64,000 bases of DNA from Marmoricola sp. URHB0036 (GTDB lineage Bacteria > Actinomycetota > Actinomycetes > Propionibacteriales > Nocardioidaceae), in NCBI RefSeq assembly GCF_000426045.1, contig NZ_AUEP01000003.1:372001-436000 (forward strand), given 5' to 3'. Below, piece by piece: positions 23,677-32,400 of the stretch (position 1 is the stretch's first letter; each line of letters begins with the position of its first letter). The position numbers and the translations under genes are program-made. The notes under the pieces were generated by a model. The model did no database searches. It saw only the letters and a list, made by a program, of their open reading frames with translations, and was not told where the DNA came from.

Positions 23677-24780
23677 TCAGGCTGCCTTCGGCTCACGCTG
23701 CTCGACCTGCTGGAGAGTTCGCGCACCGATCCGGCGGGCGACGTACGCCGCGTCACGGCCGGCGCCGCCGACGAGCATCGAGGAGAACGCGTACTGGAAG
23801 GACAGACCGCAGAAGAACAGCCCGGGGGCGTCGGCGACGACTCCGCGGAACTCCTGGGGCCAGCCGTCGTCACCCATGACAGGGAGGTCGATCCAGTCGA
23901 ACTCCTGGCGGAACCCGGTCGCCCAGATCACGGTCGCGACGTCCACGACGTTGTCGTCGTCGAGCAGCGGCATCCCGTCGCGGACGCCGACCACCCGAGA
24001 CTCGTTGCGGACGACGCCGCGTTCGGCGAGGTCGGACCGCTTCACCCGAAGCATCGGCCCACCGTGGAAGCGGAGGTGGCGCATCTCCTTGCGGCCCATC
24101 GGGGTACGACGGGTGAGCAGGTGCTTCCACAGGAACATCAGCACCGGGAAGACGACCTTGATCAGTGACGACTCGAGCCGCACCGGGATCTCGCCGTTGT
24201 CGGTGCCGACGAGGGTGGTCGGCCGCGACTCGGCAGTCTCGTAGGCGATGTCGGTGCCGGAGTGGGACGCGCCGACGACCAGGACGGGCCCGTCGCGCAG
24301 CTGCCCGGGGCGGCGGTACTCGCTCGAGTGCAGCTGCAGGATCGACGGGTCGAGGTCACGCGCGAAATCGGGGACGGCCGGCGTACGCCCGAACGTCCCG
24401 GTGGCGACGACGACGTTGTCACAGCTGATCCGGCCGATCGAGGAGTCCACGACGTAGCCGACGCCACCCTGGGAGACGCGGGCGACGCGCACGTCGAGCC
24501 GCACCGGCAGCTCGAAGTGGTGGGCGTAGCTCTCGAGGTAGTCGCCGACCTCGTCCTTGCCGGGGTAGGCCCACGGGTCGCCCGGGAACGGCATCCCCGG
24601 CAGGCCGTCGTACTTCGCGGGGGAGTAGAGCCGCAGGCTGTCCCACTGCTGCCGCCAGCCGTCGCCGACTCGCTGCTGGCGGTCCAGGACGAGACACTCG
24701 CGCCCTTTCCTGGTCAGGTGGTACGCCGTCGACAGGCCTGCCTGCCCGGCGCCGATGATGACGGTCTCGACGTGCTGCAT
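23677..24780 (-). CDS. Flavin-dependent monooxygenase / NAD(P)H-FAD oxidoreductase
   Basis: 367 residues. ATG preceded by GAGGCACC. Two Rossmann motifs: FAD-binding VIIGAGQAGLSTAY at 7-20 and NAD(P)-binding VVGASHSGTDIAYE near 175-190. ATGTFG and WATGFRQEFDW are the typical ATG motifs of two-dinucleotide-binding monooxygenases. Related enzymes oxidise amines, ketones or sulfides; the CzcO-type label in databases usually covers them. Substrate unknown. It is followed by a LuxR-type regulator. Its promoter shares a long box with that of the LAL operon at 62 kb, suggesting co-regulation. Confidence 0.83.
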   Translation of the reverse strand: MQHVETVIIGAGQAGLSTAYHLTRKGRECLVLDRQQRVGDGWRQQWDSLRLYSPAKYDGLPGMPFPGDPWAYPGKDEVGDYLESYAHHFELPVRLDVRVARVSQGGVGYVVDSSIGRISCDNVVVATGTFGRTPAVPDFARDLDPSILQLHSSEYRRPGQLRDGPVLVVGASHSGTDIAYETAESRPTTLVGTDNGEIPVRLESSLIKVVFPVLMFLWKHLLTRRTPMGRKEMRHLRFHGGPMLRVKRSDLAERGVVRNESRVVGVRDGMPLLDDDNVVDVATVIWATGFRQEFDWIDLPVMGDDGWPQEFRGVVADAPGLFFCGLSFQYAFSSMLVGGAGRDAAYVARRIGARTLQQVEQREPKAA

Positions 24781-24799
24781 GGTGCCTCCTCGAATGGAT

Positions 24800-24835
24800 C
24801 AGTGGCGCCACGCTAGGAACGCGAGGAGGTGCGCC
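24800..24835 (-). promoter_or_regulatory. Promoter box of the flavin monooxygenase, shared with the LAL operon
   Basis: On the minus strand the box ends in CCTAGCGTGGCGCCACTG, with TAGCGT (24,810-24,815) as a plausible -10. Twenty-nine bases or more match the stretch at 62,080-62,115 upstream of the EamA-like gene. No similar box was noticed elsewhere in the window. Confidence 0.5.
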
Positions 24836-24900
24836 GCGTCGGGCTGGATGTGCATCTTCAGTGGGCCGAGTGATGGGTCAAACCGCCCATGCCCCTGTGG

Positions 24901-25450
24901 TCAGTCGCCGAGCAGGCGTGCGGGCACGATCTCCGCCTCGTACGGCGCTGTGGGCCGGAAGGTGTCCTCGCCGACGACCACCGCAGTCTCGGCATAGACG
25001 CCGTCGCGCAGGTCGAAGGCCGTGATGGACGGTCGTTCTGGATCGACCACCCAGTAAGCCGGGACGCCCGAGCGCTCGTAGCGCGCGCTTCAGGTTGAGG
25101 TCGATCAGGCGGGTGCTGGGCGAGAGCACCTCGACGGCGAGCGCGGGTGCTGTCGGAAGGTCCCCGTGCGTGAGGCCGCTCCGACGCGCGACGAGGAGGT
25201 GCGGCTGCACGACGGTGTTCAGCGCGAGCACGACGTCGAACCGGGCCAGCAGGACCTGGAGATGGGCTGGACAGGCGGCGTGCAGAAGGACGTGCAGCTC
25301 GCCGACGATCGTCTGGTGCTGCCAGCTCGGCGCCGGCGTCACGATGAGCGCCCCGTCGATGAGCTCGTAGCGGTGCCCGTCATCCGGCAGGGCGTCGAGG
25401 TCCGAGCGGGTCAGGGGCCGACTCTGCGGCAGCAGGCTCACATGGACCAT
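24901..25450 (-). pseudogene. Uma2-family (DUF820) endonuclease-like gene with frameshift
   Basis: The N-terminal 125 residues match Uma2 proteins: YELIDGALIVTPAPSWQHQ, PHLLVARRSG and APALAVEVLSPSTRLIDLNLKRA, including the conserved E-V-x-S-P-S of this PD-(D/E)XK fold. At about 25,080-25,088 the frame breaks. In another frame the expected continuation appears (YERSGVPAYWVVDPERPSI, then TAPYEAEIVPARLLGD) and stops at 24,901. So one small insertion or a two-base deletion has split an otherwise full-length gene of about 180 codons. It could be a recent mutation or a sequencing error in a GC run. Uma2 function is unknown. Confidence 0.8.
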
Positions 25451-25456
25451 GGTGCT

Positions 25457-25903
25457 TCACGAGGCCGCGTCGAGCGACGGTTGCGCACCCGCCGCGTGGG
25501 TGTCGAGGGAGGCCCAGCCGTGCTCGGTGACCACGACCGTGTCTCCGCTGAACGCGTCAGTGAGGTGGTTGCTGTAGCGCCAGGCCATCGCCCAGGTCAT
25601 CTCGGTGCGCGTCCAGACGTTGAAACCGCGCCGGGCGATGACAGTCACCACGACGGTCGGCCGGTCACGATCGCGTAGCGGGATCGGGAGCGTCTGCATC
25701 TCCTCGTACAGCAGGCGCGACAGGGAGTAGTCGTCCGACTGATCCGCAGGGACGTCGAGCCGGCGTACGGCCAGCACGCGTTGCCGGGTGGACGGTCGCT
25801 CGACCAGAACGAGCGTCACGGAGTCGGCGACGAGAGGCACGCGTGACGCCACGTCGTCGACGAGCTGCTGAGTGTTCCTGAGCCGGAGGTCTTCGAGAGC
25901 CAT
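25457..25903 (-). CDS. Hypothetical protein
   Basis: 148 residues from ATG 25,903 (MALEDLRLRNTQQLVDD); the frame extends upstream but the added part overlaps the divergent gene. Not recognised. It is soluble, with a conserved-looking core: SVTLVLVERPSTRQRVLAVR, LLYEEMQTLP, a basic RRGFNVWTRTEM and WRYSNHLTDAFSGD. It lies 6 bases ahead of the broken Uma2 gene, so both may share a promoter in the 99-base divergent gap to the gene at 26,003. Confidence 0.65.
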   Translation of the reverse strand: MALEDLRLRNTQQLVDDVASRVPLVADSVTLVLVERPSTRQRVLAVRRLDVPADQSDDYSLSRLLYEEMQTLPIPLRDRDRPTVVVTVIARRGFNVWTRTEMTWAMAWRYSNHLTDAFSGDTVVVTEHGWASLDTHAAGAQPSLDAAS

Positions 25904-25926
25904 CCCGGGAGTGTGCTCGCGAACAG

Positions 25927-25952
25927 CTGTGGACGCATCCCACAATCCACAG
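25927..25952. promoter_or_regulatory. Inverted repeat in a divergent promoter region
   Basis: CTGTGGA and TCCACAG form perfect 7-base arms 12 bases apart between two divergent genes (starts 25,903 and 26,003). It could be an operator for either gene. It resembles paired DnaA-type boxes, but there is only one pair. Confidence 0.35.
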
Positions 25953-26002
25953 GTCTGAAGATGGCCGTTGCCGGGGGCGCTGGCGTAGCGGAAGGTCGAG
26001 CC

Positions 26003-26611
26003 ATGGGCTACACGACCGACTTCCTCGGACACATCGTCATCGACCCGCCACTCAACGACCAGGAGGCGGCGTACCTCTCTGCCTTCCACCACAGCCGGCG
26101 CTGGGACAGGCCGGGTGGAGCGTACGACGTGCCGCCGAATCCGTTTGCCGAGCAGCGGTCGGGCGCCGACATCGACGCCTACAACCGGCCGACGCCGGGC
26201 CAGCCGCAGCTCTACTGTCAGTGGCAGGCGTGTTGGGAGGGCTGCTGCCTGAGCTTCGACGGCAACGAGAAGTTCTACGAACCGGTGCAGTGGCTCCGTT
26301 ACCTCATCGCCCACTTCCTGGCGCCGGGCGCCGAGGCATCAGCGGCAGGACTTCCCGTCTTCGAGGCATTCTCCTTCGACCATCGCCTCGACGGTCTGAT
26401 CATCGGCAACCGTCGAGACACCAGGGAGATGTTCGCGATCTGCGTCGACGACAACGTGGTGCGCGAGAAGGTTCTCGTGCCGGGCAGGAATTCCTATCGC
26501 GGCCTTCCGCGGTTGCCCTACGAGGAAGCCATCGACAAGTGGGCCGACTACCTCGCCGACCTGCGCCGGAGCGGGCGAGGTCCGCGGTCGTGGCGCGGGC
26601 TCACCGCCTAG
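26003..26611 (+). CDS. Hypothetical protein of a widespread actinobacterial family
   Basis: 202 residues from ATG 26,003 (MGYTTDFLGH). The chain has a conserved-looking opening (GHIVIDPPLND, RRWDRPGGAYDVPPNP), then QLYCQWQACWEGCCLSFDGNEKFY and WLRYLIAHFLAPG. The Cys cluster (C-x6-C-x3-CC) could bind a metal. I know similar sequences only as uncharacterised proteins. No signal peptide or membrane segment. It is divergent from the 148-residue gene and convergent with FUSC 10 bases on. Confidence 0.68.
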   Translation: MGYTTDFLGHIVIDPPLNDQEAAYLSAFHHSRRWDRPGGAYDVPPNPFAEQRSGADIDAYNRPTPGQPQLYCQWQACWEGCCLSFDGNEKFYEPVQWLRYLIAHFLAPGAEASAAGLPVFEAFSFDHRLDGLIIGNRRDTREMFAICVDDNVVREKVLVPGRNSYRGLPRLPYEEAIDKWADYLADLRRSGRGPRSWRGLTA

Positions 26612-26621
26612 CTCAACCGCC

Positions 26622-27926
26622 TCAGCGGGGGTGATCGTCCTCCGGAGGTTCGTCCCCGACGCGGGGCATCACCTGGGTCGCGTCGTCCGGCCCGATCGGC
26701 TCGGGGAGGTCGACCTGCGGACGACGGCGCGGAAGCGGTCGGGGGGCTCGGCGGCGCGGAGGGACCAAGCGCAGCTGGCGGCGGACCCGCTCGTCAAGGG
26801 CCAGCTCGTGCTGGAGGCGTCGGACAGTGGCGCGGGTGGCGGCGTAGAGCTCGACCACGTCAGCCGGGCGTTCGGTCTCCAGCGCCTCGTCGAGCCGGGC
26901 GCGCGCGCGGAGCAGGCCGTCCTGGGCGTCCTGGAGACGAGCGATGTCGTCGTGGCTCAGGCTGACCTGTACGTCCCCTTCGTGTCGGACAAGCTCGCCG
27001 AAGGCGTCGGTGGCAGCCGCCAGCTCACGGAATGTCTGGGACAGGTCGGCCAGCACGTCGGCGGCTGAGGGCTCGTCCAGCCAGCCGTTGTCGGCGGCGT
27101 CAGCGACCGAGCGCATCAGGCCGCGGATCGAGACGGCAGCGTGCTCGAGCGCCTCCAGTCCCTGCCGGAGTCCGGGCTCGACCAGCGGCGTACGGACGGC
27201 GCGCACGTTGAGCCGACGCCCCTCCTCCGCGTTCAGCAAGGCAGCGCCGACCTGAGGGATGTTGTGGGTGATGCGGCGAGCGTCGTCGAGCCACTCCCGG
27301 GCCGCCGCGGACAGCTGCTTCGGGTCCTCCTCCGCCATCGCCTGCAGCTCGTCGGCCGCCCTGACCAACAGCTCGGTGACCGCGTCGGCCAGTCCGTCGA
27401 TGGCGCGACCGGCGTCGGAGGTGGCCACCTTCGGCGGGAAGACGAGCGTGGCGATGATGCCCACCACGGCACCGACGAGGGTCTCCGCGATCCGTTGCCA
27501 GGCCGCCGCCTCCGCGCCGATCGCTCCCACGCCGAGGACGAGCATGGCGCTGATCGCGACCTCGACCAGGTTGGAGCGCAGGCGCAGGTACTGGCCGATG
27601 GTGATGGAGACCAGGATGAGCAGGCCGAGACTCCACCACTCGAGCGGTACGACGGCCGCGAACCCGACGGCCAGGCCCACTCCCGCCACGACCGCGATGA
27701 CGCGGTCGACGCCACTGGCCAGGAGCGACAGCGGCGTCACCTGCACCACCAGCATCGCGGTCAGGGGCGCGAGCAGGGGTTGGGTGCCGGGGAAGAACAG
27801 GGAGGCCACCACGTAGGCGGCCGTAGCGGCGATCGTGATGCGCAGCGACCACAGCACCGCCGCGCGGCCGTCCCGGCGCACGCGTGCGGCCTCCCGGGAG
27901 ACCACGCCTCGCCACCATTGCGCCAC
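26622..27926 (-). CDS. FUSC-family aromatic acid exporter-like membrane protein
   Basis: 434 residues. The first about 160 contain six likely membrane helices (ITIAATAAYVVASLFFPG, PLTAMLVVQVTPLSLLASG, AVVAGVGLAVGFAAVVP, LGLLILVSITIGQYLRL), the FUSC/AaeB/YccC pattern. The cytoplasmic half is helical and acidic, ending in RRRAPRPLPRRRPQVDLP and an acidic tail. FUSC proteins are thought to export aromatic acids or other small molecules; substrate not known. A broken copy of its 5' part lies at 18,960-19,300. Confidence 0.8.
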   Translation of the reverse strand: MAQWWRGVVSREAARVRRDGRAAVLWSLRITIAATAAYVVASLFFPGTQPLLAPLTAMLVVQVTPLSLLASGVDRVIAVVAGVGLAVGFAAVVPLEWWSLGLLILVSITIGQYLRLRSNLVEVAISAMLVLGVGAIGAEAAAWQRIAETLVGAVVGIIATLVFPPKVATSDAGRAIDGLADAVTELLVRAADELQAMAEEDPKQLSAAAREWLDDARRITHNIPQVGAALLNAEEGRRLNVRAVRTPLVEPGLRQGLEALEHAAVSIRGLMRSVADAADNGWLDEPSAADVLADLSQTFRELAAATDAFGELVRHEGDVQVSLSHDDIARLQDAQDGLLRARARLDEALETERPADVVELYAATRATVRRLQHELALDERVRRQLRLVPPRRRAPRPLPRRRPQVDLPEPIGPDDATQVMPRVGDEPPEDDHPR

Positions 27927-27985
27927 GCTTCATTCTGCAACGCGGCGTGAGCAGCCGCGGCGATGGTTGGACCCGATTCAGCCGG

Positions 27986-28230
27986 TCAATGGGTTGCGGC
28001 CTGGTCGGGGCCGGACAGGTCGAGCCGCGGGACGTCGTAGAACTCCGGCTCGGCCCCGGTGCCGAAGACGACGCCGAAGAAGGAGTCGGCCAGGGTGGGC
28101 GAGTGGATCACGCGGATGGCGATGCCGTCGGGGTCGAGGAACTCGATCCAGGTGCCGTCGGCATGCGTGCCGCTGGTCGACGCGATGCCCCTGGCAGCGG
28201 CACGGTCACGGATGTGCTCGGCCGCGCAGG
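27986..28230 (-). pseudogene. Truncated VOC/glyoxalase-family gene, 3' part only
   Basis: Minus-strand reading gives RDRAAARGIASTSGTHADG, then TWIEFLDPDGIAIRVIH and a short tail to the stop at 27,986. The G-x-W-I-E-F-L-D-P-D-G segment is the C-terminal metal-ligand strand of vicinal-oxygen-chelate enzymes. The rest of the about 130-residue domain is missing: upstream residues are basic and unlike VOC, and no start with a ribosome site was found. I take it as a remnant. The unlikely alternative is a very divergent small VOC protein. Confidence 0.6.
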
Positions 28231-28351
28231 GCGAGCAGGCGGTGCGCGTCGATGCCCTGAGACGTGACGGTGCTCGGCCCTGTGCCGCGGGTTTTCCACA
28301 GATGCGTTCTTGCTGGTTGTAGCTGGTCCCCGGCAGGCGTTGTCTGTCCGC

Positions 28352-29401
28352 ATGTCTCGGACTTCTCACACCTCCTCTGTCACCAGCTCACTGGCAGCCG
28401 AGCGCGCCGGCGATGCCGAGGTCGCGCTGACTTTCCGTCGCGGGATGCCCGTGGTCGACCGCGGACAGCACCTCTCGATCTTGACCCAGCTGGCCGACCT
28501 GTCGGGGGAGATGACGCCGTGGCTGTGGGCTCGTTGGGCTGCCTACCAGTGCACGCGTGCTGACGATCCCGGCACCGACACCGGAGAGATCCAGCGCTCG
28601 GCACTCGACTACACGATGCGCATGTTCTACGCCGACCGGGTCGAGCAGACCTACCTCGACGGCGGCGATCCGACGCTGTTGTCGGCGCACGTGGTCGACG
28701 AGAGCTGGCTGTTCCGACAGCTGTGCACCCATGAGCTCGGTGGGCTGGAGTCGTTCCTCGGCGAGCTCGCGTCGGGGCGGCTGTCGGACGCCGCCCTGTT
28801 GGCGCGCGCCTGGGTCGGCACGCGGATGGGCGGATATCGGCTGCGGCGCTCCGGCTCGTTGGTGGCGCGAGACCTGCGCGTCAACCGCGACGGTGCCCTG
28901 CTCGACCTCGGAGCGGACATCTCGGCGGCGGATGGATGGGTCATCGGGCGGCTCGTGCCGAGCGGTACGACACCGGGGTACATGTTCGAGACCCGGCCGG
29001 TGGCGGTCGACGAGGAGACTGCTGTCGAGGTGGCGTCGTCGGACACGCGTGGTGGCTGGGTGAGTGCCGTCAAGGCCGCACTGGTCGAGGGACGACTCGA
29101 GCGCGACCGGTTCGAGTCGTCCGATGTCGAGCTGGCCACCGATGTGCCGGGTCGGGAGGTCGTCGAGATCGGCGGCTCGGCGTACTCCATCCTCAGTCGG
29201 GTGGCCGCGGGCGCGTTCGGTCCGGACTCGATGGCGCCGTACGTCGCTGCGGCCGCGCTCGATCCGGAGGGGTACGCCGAGGCCCTGCGGCTGTTGGCCG
29301 GCACCGGTCAGCCGGAGACGTGGTCGCACTGGGCGGCGCTGGCCCACGAACCGGCCCGGAGTCGGCTGCTGCGGTTGGCGGGGCTCGCGGCGGCGGCATG
29401 A
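28352..29401 (+). CDS. Hypothetical protein coupled to the RHS toxin
   Basis: 349 residues from ATG 28,352 (MSRTSHTSS). Not recognised. Soluble, no signal peptide. Readable pieces: AEVALTFRRGMPVVDRGQH, DLSGEMTPWLWARWAAYQC, YADRVEQTYLDGGDP and VDESWLFRQL. Its stop overlaps the start of the RHS lipoprotein (ATGA), so the two are translated together. That position suggests an accessory factor for loading, folding or export of the RHS protein, but nothing in the chain proves it. Confidence 0.62.
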   Translation: MSRTSHTSSVTSSLAAERAGDAEVALTFRRGMPVVDRGQHLSILTQLADLSGEMTPWLWARWAAYQCTRADDPGTDTGEIQRSALDYTMRMFYADRVEQTYLDGGDPTLLSAHVVDESWLFRQLCTHELGGLESFLGELASGRLSDAALLARAWVGTRMGGYRLRRSGSLVARDLRVNRDGALLDLGADISAADGWVIGRLVPSGTTPGYMFETRPVAVDEETAVEVASSDTRGGWVSAVKAALVEGRLERDRFESSDVELATDVPGREVVEIGGSAYSILSRVAAGAFGPDSMAPYVAAAALDPEGYAEALRLLAGTGQPETWSHWAALAHEPARSRLLRLAGLAAAA

Positions 29402-32400
29402 GCCGGTTCGTCGCCCTGCTGGCCGTCCTGGCGCTGGTCGGCGGCTGCGGCGCTCCCGCACATCGCGCGCCACCGGCTGACCCCGGCACGCACTTCTACT
29501 ACGACGCCGCGGGTCGCCTGGCCGCCGTCCGGCAAGGTGCGACGACGGCGATGTACCGGTTCGATCGGGCCGGCAACCGGGTGTCGGTCGACCACCTGCG
29601 AGCGTTCGATGCAGCCTCGCTGCGGCCGTCCACCCCGCCCGGGCCGCACGTCTCGGGGGTGACGCCGAAGCTGGTCGGTCAGGGGACGACGGTCTCCGTC
29701 AGCGGGTCGGGCTTCGACCCCGACCCGATGGGCAACGTCGTGGCGCTGGGCGGTGCGCTCGGTCGGGTCGTCGCTGCCAGCCCGCGACTGCTGCGCGTGC
29801 AGCTGCCTCCGGTGGCCGTGCCAGGACCGGTCACGGTGTCGACGGCGTACGGCCGCTCCGCCAGCAAGGACTCCTTGGTCGTCGTACCGGCCGAGGTCGA
29901 TCCGGCCGACGTGCACGACGTCGTCGCAGTCGAGATCGGCAAGGCGACCTCGATCGACTCAGGCCCGACCCTGCTGACCTTCCACGGCGACGTCGGCTCG
30001 ACGGTCGAGCTGCACCTGGAGTCGGCGGACTCCGCGACGACGGGCTGCGACGCCGCCGCGGTGGGGCTGTCCGGACCCACCGGGACGATCATCGAGGCCG
30101 ACACCGCCGGTGAGTCGTGGTGCGACCGGCCGGCCCGGCTGCCGATGAACGGCAGCTACCTGGCCACGGTCAGCAACGCCGGTGCGGTGCGAGCGACGAT
30201 CAGGGCATCCGGCCGACACAGTTCGCCAGTACCGACACCCGCCACCCGGGTGGATCACCCGTCTGCGACCGCGGGACCACTGGGCTTCGCGGTCGATCTC
30301 GCGTCCGGGTTGATGGACGTCGGCGTCACGGACCTGGCCCTCGGGGAGGCCACCGATCTCACCCGGTCGTTCTCGGTCGGCGACCCGGTGCTCCCCGCCT
30401 CGGCGCCGGAGGAACCTCTCGCTCGCCACTGGAGCCTCGCGGGCTCGATCGCGATCGCACCGAGCATGTCCTACAGCTACCTCGACCTGCTGATGCCGGA
30501 CGGGCGACGGTTGCCGTTCCGGCGTGTGACGGCCGGAGCGCCCTCGCCGACGGGCGCTGTCTTCGAACCGTCGGCGGGAGTCGGTGCGGGGCCGTTCGCC
30601 AGGTCGCGGGTCGCGTACACCGGTTCGGGGTGGGAGCTGACGACGCGCACCGGCTCGGTGCTGGGCTTCGGACTCGCCGGGTCGCCCAGGCGGCTGAGCT
30701 GGGTCCGGGACGCTTCCGGGCGCACGTCCCGGTGGGTGCGGGCGCCGGACGGAGGCCTGGTCGGGGTCGTCGCCGACGGTGGCCAGTGGGCTCGCTTCGA
30801 CCGCGACGCCGGCGGACGGATCACCGCGGCCACTGACCAGGTCGGCGATCGGGTGACCTACCACTACGGCAGGCCGGATCGGGTGTACGCCGACGTGCTC
30901 ACTCGCGTCACGTACCAGCGCGCCGGGCTGGCTGCTGCCGACGTCGGCTACCGCTACCAGCCGATCACGGGGCGGCTTGCCGCGGTCACCGACGGTCGCC
31001 GGGATCGGATCCGTTTCGAGTACGACGAGGCCGGTCGGGTGACTCGCCAGCGGGTGCTGGGACCGGTGCCCGCGCAGTGGCGCTACTCCTACGACATGGG
31101 CACTCGTCGGGTGCGGATCCCCGGTCGCGCAGGGTCGATCAGGCTGCCGCACATCGATCGAGCGTCGGTCACAGGGCCGGGCGTCCGTCGTACCGTCTCC
31201 TTCCGGCGGTCCCCACCAGCCGTGAGGTCGGCCCCGGTCGCGGAGTCGCCCATTCCCGGTTACGTCGAAAGGGCTGGCGGCGGCGGGGTCTTCGTCGACG
31301 CACGAGGTCGAGTGGCGGCGAGTCGGACCGCAGACGGTGCTGTCACTCGGCTGCAGTACGACGACCATGACCGGCCCGTCTCGATCGCCAATGCCGACGA
31401 CGCGTCGACCCGATTCGGCTACACCCGCGCAGGCGACCTGGCCACGATCACCGATGCCGCCGGCACGACGCAGTACGGCTGGAACGCGTCCGGCCAGCAG
31501 ATCTCGGAGACCGACCCGCTCGGACACCGTCAACGGTGGGGCTACGACCGCAGCGGTCGGCTGGTGTGGTTCCGCGACGCTCGTGGGATCAGGACCAGCT
31601 TCAGGTACGACCGATCCGGTCGGCTGGCCGGCCAGGGCGCATGGGCGGATCCGGTCAAGGCGTCGTACGACAGCGCGGGTCGGCGTACGTCGCTGACGCT
31701 GCCGGGCGGGAGTCGCATCGGCTACGGCTACGACGGCAAGGGTCGGCTCTCGCGGATGACGCTCGCTGGTGCGTCGGTGGGGGCGTCGTACGACTCGAAG
31801 GGGCGGCTGGCCGGGCTCGCGCTGCCGAACGGGGTGCGCGGTCACGTCTCGTACCGGAATGGTCATGCCATTGGGATCAGCTACTCACGCGACGGCCGCC
31901 AGATCGCCTCCCAGAGCGCGGAGTACGACCGTCGTGGTCGGGTGTCGAGCCTCACGGGTGACCTGGGCCGACCGGAGCTTCCCGCGCAGCAGGGTCGCTC
32001 GACCTTCGATGCCGCCCACCAGGTGACCGAGTCTCCGGTCGGGTCTCGATGGCGCTGGGACGCGGCCGGGAACCTGCTGCAGGACGACTCCCATCGATAC
32101 AGCTGGGACGCGCGCGGGCGGCTGCTCGAGGTGAGTGGCCCAAGCGGTCGGACGAGGTATGGATACGACGCGTTGGGTCGTCGTACGACATCGACGAGTG
32201 GGGGCAGGACGACCCGCTACGTGTACGACAGCAACGATGTCGTGCAGCAGGTCGACGCCTACGGTTCGCGCACGTCGTACCTCCGCGGGCCGGACGGCAC
32301 AGCGCTGGCCAGCGTCAGTGGCGGACAGGTCACCGCGCTGCTGCCGGACCTGTTCGGCAATGTCGGCGCCGCGGTGGGGGCCGACGGGGCAGTACGGCGC

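Noticed and set aside
22002-23879. A 625-codon plus-strand frame opposite the TPR-LuxR gene
   Set aside because: No motifs; the minus strand has a clear LuxR helix-turn-helix and ribosome site.
25927-25952. Inverted TGTGGA/TCCACA as part of a replication origin
   Set aside because: Only one pair; no dnaA, dnaN or box cluster nearby.
28936-29397. Upstream extension of the RHS gene
   Set aside because: The frame is open, but it lies inside the upstream gene in another frame, and the lipoprotein signal starts exactly at the ATGA overlap at 29,398.
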